NCBI GenBank assembly: GCA_900175165.2
Contig: FWWN02000379.1
Location: 1-47,050, forward strand
DNA: 47,050 nt
Source: Rhizomucor pusillus
Taxonomy: Eukaryota > Mucoromycota > Mucoromycetes > Mucorales > Lichtheimiaceae
Direction of reading: 5' to 3'
This document shows, one piece after another, positions 31,926-47,050 of the stretch. The notes below the pieces were generated by a model. That model had not been told where the DNA came from and made no database searches. It worked only from the letters and a program-made list of their open reading frames with translations. The translations under genes and the position numbers were made by a program. Position 1 is the first letter of the stretch, and each line of letters starts with the position of its first letter.

Positions 31926-32926
31926 AAAAAAAAAAAAAAAGAAGGAAAGAAGGAGGAAGAAGAACAAACAACTGGGGTACGGTTTATTCCATATTTATTT
32001 TTCTCATGCATGATGCGCGCAGTTGCACCTCGCGTGACAAATTCCTTGCCGTCTTTCTCTTTGTTTGCGCCACCATTTTTATCCTTTGCTGTCTGTAAGC
32101 AATATGCATAACGTATTCCAAACAGGCCTTACCTTTAGCTCAGTGAAGTGTCATCGATCTAACTGATGATCGAATGATGCTTTGAAACATAAATTTATCA
32201 TCGGAAGCTTCATTATCAATCAAAGGGACGTTGCGGTTTGCATGAAAATGGTATAAGAACGTGCTTCGAGAAAGCTACTCTATTGAATTATCCTGTGCTT
32301 GAACATGTATCGATGACGGAACAACGCAGGAAAAAACCGAGAGAAGTATTTGTTTTTGGCTACGCGTGTCGTACTGCGCATATCATCATGAATCACGTGG
32401 CCACTTTCAAGGTTTCGGATGCACGCATTGCTGGCTATCAAACTTTCTTTGAAATACTGTAGAATTATTGCTGTTCATAAAGTGCGCATTTGCATGCAGT
32501 GAGAGCTCTATTGCTGACCATCTAAAAAAGGAGCGTAGAGATGGTGTATACATTGCTTGCTAAAATTGCTTCTTACTGAAGGTGGAGTGAAACAGAAGGC
32601 ATCTTTGTTACCATCATATGTAGACGCAGAACTTGTATGATTTCATCATAGGCTTGCTCTGTGTCCGTTGTGGTGACGTTCTGAAGCAATATCTCTATTT
32701 TCTGACAAGGTGTTGCTGTTAAGCAGGTCGGTAAACTGATAATAGCAATTACTAGGCTTCATTTCACAATTATGCTAAGTATATTCTATTTTTGGACAAG
32801 AAATCACTAACAATGAAAGCAAGGCATTGTAAAAAAGCAAATTACAGGGACGAGATGGAAAGGAAGAAGGTATAGTCAAGCTGCTAAGGAATGCTGGTCT
32901 GCATTTCTAGCTGATCTTCACAGTCT
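31926..32926. other. Intergenic region beyond the gap
   Basis: Starts with a poly-A and AAG-rich tract, then AT-rich sequence of about 950 bp. No reading frame has convincing protein composition. It should include the promoter of the FHA-RING gene and the 3' flank of the acetylglutamate synthase gene. Confidence 0.5.
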
Positions 32927-34727
32927 TCAATGTTTCTTTGGTTTAGGAGGAGCAAAAGATGCAGGGATGGACCTGGCAATGGTAGCATAGTCTTCAATGT
33001 GTTGAAAACCTTTAGGTCCATGCCAGAATAGCACCCAGTTTGTACCTTTCAGTCGCCAATATCCGTTTGATCGTTCAAAATACCTGTATAATTTTTTAGC
33101 ATTAACATCCGACCGAACATTTGCCTCTACTATTTCCAATTCTTACCATTTGTTAACTCCATTGTCCTGACGACTTCGCCACAGCAGTTCTGGGTATGCA
33201 TCACACATTCGTTTCCACAGGATATCCGTCAATCCAATGCCCTGACTGCTGGGTGCAATGGCGAATTTATCGAGGTAGTAATGCTGAGCATGTTTTCCTT
33301 GCTCTTTGGTCATGATTACTGCACCCTCGTAATCTCCAGCCACGATAACACTCGCCAACGCTTTACGGAGACGAGCATAGAAACCATCCTCATCGAGTTT
33401 CTTTTGGAAACTTGCTTCCATTAGTTCTGTGAGACGGTTCAACTGTAGTCCATCAAGGCTGGTGTGTGAGTTGATTTTAATGCCGTGACGTAAAACGGTA
33501 GTACGTAGTCGGTTAATCCGTTGGATGTCAGAGTTAGGTAGAGACGAAGAGTACAGCGGCTTGTCGGTTACAAGGTTGGTGATTAAAGCTGAAGGAAGCG
33601 ACGAAGTTGGTGCAATGACCGCCGAAGACGATGTAGGGAGTTGAGCCAGACATGTGCGGATCATGTCCAAATTTCGCATAGTCGTAGGATAAGAGCGTTG
33701 CCACTCGGGATTTTGTTCGAAAGCAGAGGCGATCGTGTCGTATTCTTCTTGTAAATTGACCAAACTGTGAGCAGTGCCAATACGTTCGTGATTGGGGATG
33801 CCTCCTTCATTGTTAATTAACACGATCTTTGACGGTGTACTTTTGCGGTCGCTAAGCTCTTTGCTAAGCGCAATCACTGTATCGTTAGCCGTGATAGGTT
33901 GTTGCAAGCCAGATTCGGTGGACATGATAGGTACAAGCACCGGGATTTGGCGATTTTCCAGCGCAGAATTTACAAAATCCAGGTTTACTCGGAGTGATCC
34001 AGGGGAAGATCCTCGCTCCAGGACACCACTGTAGATAGGACGAGCTCTTCCTCCAGCCTTTTCAATAGCTTCCACGAGGGCCATTGATTCTCTGATCATC
34101 GTCTTGTTGATTTCCGAGGGAGTCTCGCTGAGCGACCATTGTGGATTGTCGGTCACGACAATAGATGTTAAGCCCAGTCTTTGCAGTTTCAGCAGAGTAG
34201 ATGCAACAGACTGCCATCCTCGCTTCTCGAAAGGTCCCTCCACTTTGGTTACTGCAATCTGCCGACCAGACGGTGTTAAAAGCGCATTGACGTATTCCCG
34301 AGGCGAGCGTGCTCCGGCTAAAGATGGTGCTTGTCCAATGCTGCTGGATCCGCTGGCGATATGACTAGTCAGTTCCGGCTGCGGAACATAACGCTTTAAA
34401 AAGTGATGCAGCTCTCGTTTGCTCGGCGATGTATTCATAAGATTGACCAGCAAATCCTGCATAAATCTGTGTAAAGAAAGAAAACATCATAGCTGGCTCG
34501 TTTTATCATGAAAGCACTTACTCGCACGTTTTCCTGTCTTTCTTCTTCGTGTTCCTAGAAGCGATTTGAAGTGGAATGAGTTCACAGTTTCATATCGTAT
34601 TCAAAATATTTCTACTTGCAGCTGCCTGCTGATGACGCGGATCCAGATCATTCTTTACTGGCAGTGCTGAAATACACCGTATTTGCGTCCGGAAACGGAC
34701 GGTGGAGGCTAGCGATCGGGCGAGCAT
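32927..34727 (-). CDS. ARG2: Mitochondrial N-acetylglutamate synthase
   Basis: Exons 34727-34659, 34554-34522, 34456-33147 and 33083-32927 give 522 residues. The first exon encodes a mitochondrial presequence, MLARSLASTVRFRTQIRCIS; the 33-nt second exon plus the third give VRDLLVNLMNTSPSKRELHHFLKRY, the usual start of fungal NAGS. An amino-acid-kinase-like domain fills the middle (TKVEGPFEKRGWQSVASTL, IVLINNEGGIPN). The C-terminal GNAT part has HYYLDKFAIAPSSQGIGLTDILWKR, RSNGYWRLKGTNWVLFW and a Lys-rich end. The enzyme transfers acetyl from acetyl-CoA to glutamate, the first step of arginine synthesis, and is usually feedback-inhibited by arginine. It is divergently transcribed from TAH18, with only 91 bp between starts. 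Confidence 0.94.
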
Positions 34728-37440
<2,713 letters not shown>

Positions 37441-39037
37441 GGCCGGATTAGGGCTCGTGACGAACAATCTAGGATTGATGATCTGGGAACCTTGAGCTAT
37501 CTATAAATCATCTACCACTGATTAGCTCTCTATCCCTCGCTCCCCCTACTCTCAATTTGATGTCAAGTAATAATGAATATTTATGGGCTACATCAAGCCT
37601 TTTGTATCTTTTAAGACTGTCGTTACCATGTTATGCCAAATATAAGAAGGCGCATTGTAGCGATTGTTCGTTTTATTCTGTACAGTGGCAACGCTGACTC
37701 GGCGCGAGCGGCAAATGCATATGTACTTGAATATGTCAATGTATTCAGTTCTGAATCTTTTAAAAAAAGCCAAGTCCTAGTTAGATATAACTGGCTGAAT
37801 TGAGAGGTTCTTTGCATCTAAACCAGATGGACGGGTGCGGGACTACATGATATAAGAAACCTTACACGTCTAACGACGAGCTTAGTACATCCGTAATCGT
37901 CTCCACGCAGAACGGTGTTTGAATTGATTGTGGGAGTGACTGTCTGCATGTTGCATAATTGTCGTACAACAGAGCACGTACAGAATGTCTGAAGCTCTAA
38001 GAAGAAGGATAGAAGAAGGATATTGCAATAAGACTATGCATATATACAAAATCAATACTGAGAATCGTTGCTATTATAGATGGATCCCTATCTTCAGTCG
38101 TCGTTCAGATGCCTGGATCAAATTTGTAGATATCTTCTAATTTGCTACTACATTTTATTTTCCTCTTATCGTACCATGTTGCAAGTTGATCATTTGTACG
38201 CGCGTGTTTGAAGTTCTGGAAGAAGGGTTGTGTTACTAGACCGCTTCATGCATTTCGACGAGATCAGAAACCACGGACTTATGTTTGCCTAACTAGAAAC
38301 CTTACACCATGTTCTATGGCTTGTGTTGCCTTTCTGAGAGCCTGCTGCGACATGTTCCGGATCCGATTTTGCAGCGTATGCATCGAACATGAAACGTATG
38401 ATAGTGCATACCGTGGCCATGGCGCTTGGAGACATAGTAAGCCTTGACGTCTTTATGGATATAAAGGCATGGGAGGTATTACTTTAGGTTACCTGTATCT
38501 TGCAGTCCTGGGGGAAGCATCAGGATACACACATATATACATTGCATTAAAACAATCACCATCGCAGAAGACAATGTGGATACATCCTAATGAAGTTGCT
38601 CAAGAACCTACTTTGTGGATTTTTCTCATAGATTTTACGCATCTTTGAACTGCCTTTAAGGCCGGGGATACTTGCGGGCAATGAGGACAGGATTATAACT
38701 CCTTCGCAGAGACCGATTATACCGTAAGAAAACGTTGCATAGAACTTATTACTCTCAAGGCTGCAAACTGGTCAAGGATGTCAAGTTAATTTACTTTGGT
38801 ATTGCTCAGCGTGAAATAAACAGTCGTTTATAATCTATACGATCACTATGGATGACAGACTATTATTGTAATGTCATGATATTGAAAGGAAAGCAAATAA
38901 TTGGGATATTGCTTTTGTTACTAAAGATATGGATGGTTTCTAAGCAGTGCGAAGACGATCTTCCAATTCCTGCCGGCGTTTTTCTATTTCAAAAGTATGT
39001 CAGCATTTCTCTCTCTTTCTCGCACACACACTATCCA
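37441..39037. other. Long gene-free region, possible decayed coding fragments
   Basis: About 1.6 kb with no gene I can support. Short protein-like fragments appear in different frames of the plus strand, for example around 38640-38730 (FELPLRPGILAGNEDR) and 38710-38830 (KLVKDVKLIYFGIAQREI), each cut by stop codons. They could be remnants of a degenerated gene or chance frames. CTCTCT and CACACA runs lie at 39009-39030. Confidence 0.4.
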
Positions 39038-39869
39038 TCATTCTAAGTATATACCTTTCAAGCTTCTGACATCCTCGGTAGTGGCATTGTAAGCCAAAAC
39101 GTTCTGCTGATTAAAAGGGTTTTCTGGAGATTTTTGGAAAGCCTTGTATATGAGTTCTTTCAGCTGTGACAAACGCAAACCAGGGTTCTCCTTCTTGAAC
39201 CGAGGCAGTTCCCTATTTTGATAAAGATCAGTGAACTGAGCGATGTACATCAGATAACTCAAAGTTTGCCTACCTTTCTTCGAAAGCTGCCAAGGCAGCC
39301 TTGAAACGACGCTCAGGGTGTCGGTCAACGTCCTTTGGATTGATAGGACCTTTCTTATCGTCACTTAGTGAAAGCAGATCAATAGCATCGTCGATATTTG
39401 ATGCAGAAAATTCTGGAATTGTTCTGCGTGCCTGCGATGCAGCCTCCACTTTAGCCGCCTTCTTCGCTGCAGCTTTCTGTAAGTTTTTGACATCAGCAGG
39501 CTGCAGGGACTATGTTTGCGAGCAGGGTCGTAGTCACTTACTTCAGAGCCCTTGGGTTTGATCTTTGCCATTTCCTTCTCCTCTTCGGCCTAATCGTTTA
39601 TATACGAGATTTAGAGACTCAATCGTTTCCATGTTGATTCTAAAGTTTCTAACCTTTAATCGTTCCAATTCCTCTCTCTTTGCCTTTTGCGCAGCCTTCT
39701 TCTCGGCTTCTAGTTCCTTTTTGCTTTTTCCTTTGGCACCTTGCGACCACTTTTCAGCCTCGCGAGCTTCCTGCTCAGCGGCCTTGGCTCTGTCTTTTTC
39801 TGCTTTGGCAGCTGCCTTCTTTTCCTTGGCTGCTTCTGCTTTACTGTTAGCACCTCCTTTCTTGCCCAT
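39038..39869 (-). CDS. CCDC124/Lso2-like ribosome-associated protein
   Basis: Exons 39869-39654, 39589-39542, 39476-39274 and 39212-39038 give 213 residues. The N-terminal half is a charged coiled coil of Lys, Ala and Glu (KAEKDRAKAAEQEAREAEKW). The C-terminal half matches the CCDC124 domain: DRHPERRFKAALAAFEER, RELPRFKKENPGLRLSQLKE and KSPENPFNQQNVLAYNAT. Human CCDC124 and yeast Lso2 bind idle 80S ribosomes through the N-terminal region and help them restart translation. Length (human about 223) fits a full homologue rather than the short Lso2 form. All exon phases close. It is divergent from the ABC transporter gene, with 179 bp between starts. Confidence 0.94.
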
Positions 39870-40048
39870 GATCGACGAAGTGGTAAAAGTGTTACGAAAC
39901 GCGCGCTAGCTCGGTCCGTGACTTTAGCTTTTGTACTCCATGACAAGCGGGCGGTGATTGCGGAAGGCCGTCTTTGGGTTCCGTCCGACAGAAAACTGTC
40001 CCGCCTCTTTGTTCTCTTTCTCTTTCTCTCTCTCTTTCCTGCAACGAC
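39870..40048. promoter_or_regulatory. Short divergent promoter (CCDC124 / ABCC)
   Basis: 179 bp between divergent start codons, ending in a CT-rich run (about 40010-40040) just before the ABCC ATG. Confidence 0.55.
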
Positions 40049-45767
<5,719 letters not shown>

Positions 45768-47050
45768 TCACCACTGCTCGCAATGGTGAATAAGGAAGAG
45801 GGGGCTCTGAACGTATGTACACTCACACATATATATCTATTCTACATATACATAGCTTTGTTTCCTGTCCTGTACCATTACTGACTGAATGGAGCGCCCC
45901 TCCCTAACCCCCTTTTAAACTTTTGTATTTTTATCACATGAAAATATAGTCATTCCTTAGCTTCCCTTGACCTGTCCTTTGTTGTCACAAGTTGTACTGG
46001 ATGCCATGACCGGTCGGTAGTACAGTTGATTTGGCAGATTGTCAGCACGATTCCGCCTTGTCGGTACGCACGGCGGTGGTTGAGATTTGACAGACGACAC
46101 GTGATTTTATTTTTTGAACGCGTAAAGCGTTTTCCTTTCTTTATTTCATCACTGTCTATTTGGTTTTAACTTCTGAATATCGTGCTGGTACTATATTGCT
46201 ACGTTGGATGTCCTGTGTTAGGGAAAGGCTTGAAAAGAAGGAAAGAGAGGAATATTCCTAGGGAGGAGGAGAGTAGTGGAGTTATTATTAAAGCGCAGAC
46301 TGCTGGGTATACCAAACTTATAGCAGATGGAATCACAGACACAGCGGCTACTATTACTACTATTACTACTATTATAATTATTATTATAGCATGCAGATCG
46401 CTGCTTCTTTCCTTGTTTGCACAGTCGTACCAGGAAGCCCGATTGTGAGTTACCTCCCGTGTCTTATATATATGACTTTTTAACCTTGTTCTGGAAAACG
46501 ACATGTAGGGGTGGTGACGGTGTGTGCGATATCTTGGCAACCAGAGTGCATGGTACAATTACACTTAAAGTCTGGTTCGAAAAGAAGAAGCTTAATGGAC
46601 ACGGGGTGGGTTACACTGAAAAAGAATGGATACACAAGGTTCATGCATGGTGCATCAAAAACGTTCTCTGCGGTTTCCTTTTATTTCAGCCGTCCTCCCT
46701 TGCGTCGCGTATTCACACACACCAGCAGGAGATTTCTGTTTCCACCATGCACATGTCAAAAACAAAGTTTCCCTCCGCTCGACTTTGTGACCAAGCAGGA
46801 CTAGGGCGGATCTTCGGAGGCTGAGGAGGAATTGCATACTACGACTGCTGCTATTATGTCGTGGTTACGTACGCAACGGCAGCAGCAGAAACAGAAACAG
46901 AAAAGAAGAAGAAAGAAAGCACATGGCAGCAACTGTCAGCAGCGGGACACCTGCAGAAATTTCTGAGTCTTGATGTTGCCACGTCAACCAGGATCATCAT
47001 CGCTACGTTGTACGATATCACGACCAGGAGCGCGAGTAGTAGTACTACCA
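45768..47050. other. 3' flank of the ABC gene to the window end
   Basis: No complete gene is supported in these 1.28 kb. Open frames at 46417-46824 (+) and 46199-46558 (-) lack family features. At the right edge, minus-strand frame 47050-46984 reads STTTRAPGRDIVQRSDDDPG before a stop. It could be the C terminus of a gene that starts beyond the window, but it is too short to judge. Confidence 0.4.
46348..46388. repeat. ACT/ATT trinucleotide microsatellite
   Basis: A tract of CTA/TTA units changing into ATT units, in non-coding sequence. Confidence 0.85.

Overview
This window is nuclear DNA of a fungus, most likely an early-diverging one of the Mucoromycota (Mucorales-like). That placement is inference. 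It rests on dense short GT-AG introns (about 48-110 nt, one intron of about 290 nt), Gln/Ser/Asn-rich regulators, a membrane-anchored GT5 glucan-synthase-like protein, a complete animal-like FBXL2-type F-box protein with a CAAX box, and a full-length CCDC124 homologue. Genes are monocistronic, on both strands, and closely packed. There are no rRNA genes, recognisable tRNA genes, CRISPR arrays or intact transposons.

Layout. 1-4.6 kb: a Gln/Ser-rich hypothetical protein (+) and a small CxxC protein (-). 5.0-5.7 kb: NEDD8/Rub1 (+). 5.8-7.9 kb: secreted multicopper oxidase (-). 8.5-10.5 kb: bZIP factor with a DUF3425-like C-terminal domain (+). 10.8-13.3 kb: type II membrane GT5 protein (-). 13.9-17.6 kb: Ypp1/TTC7 (-). 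18.1-19.8 kb: membrane-anchored RBR ubiquitin ligase (-). 20.1-20.5 kb: small unknown gene (+). 21.0-21.9 kb: Sec4/Rab8 GTPase (+). 22.0-23.9 kb: F-box/LRR protein (-). 24.1-25.2 kb: five-repeat Myb protein (+). 25.2-26.1 kb: steroid 5-alpha-reductase-like protein (-). 26.2-27.9 kb: Mmt-type cation diffusion facilitator (+). 28.4-28.9 kb: small unknown (-). 30.2-30.6 kb: ribosomal protein eL32 (+). 30.9-31.9 kb: FHA-RING ligase of the Dma/CHFR type (-), beside a 33-base assembly gap. 32.9-34.7 kb: mitochondrial N-acetylglutamate synthase (-). 34.8-37.4 kb: Tah18/NDOR1 diflavin reductase (+). 39.0-39.9 kb: CCDC124/Lso2-like protein (-). 40.0-45.8 kb: ABCC/MRP transporter (+).

Most gene models were rebuilt by hand from splice sites. 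For each, exon phases close and the total length fits the family. Three are less certain: the first junction of the CxxC gene, the FHA intron of the Dma-like gene, and the small gene at 20.1 kb.

The genes do not form a cluster or pathway. Recurring themes are ubiquitin and ubiquitin-like signalling (NEDD8, RBR, FBXL, FHA-RING; NEDD8 and F-box proteins meet at cullin ligases), membrane traffic and plasma-membrane PI4P (Sec4, Ypp1), and metal or redox work (multicopper oxidase, CDF, Tah18). I see no convincing undescribed multi-gene system. The most unusual items are the GT5 protein with altered nucleotide-binding motifs, the RBR protein whose IBR module is split by a long insertion, a 45-bp overlapping double hairpin in a divergent promoter, and several gene-structure oddities: a 16-nt exon, 18-nt exons, a GC-AG intron and overlapping convergent stop codons.
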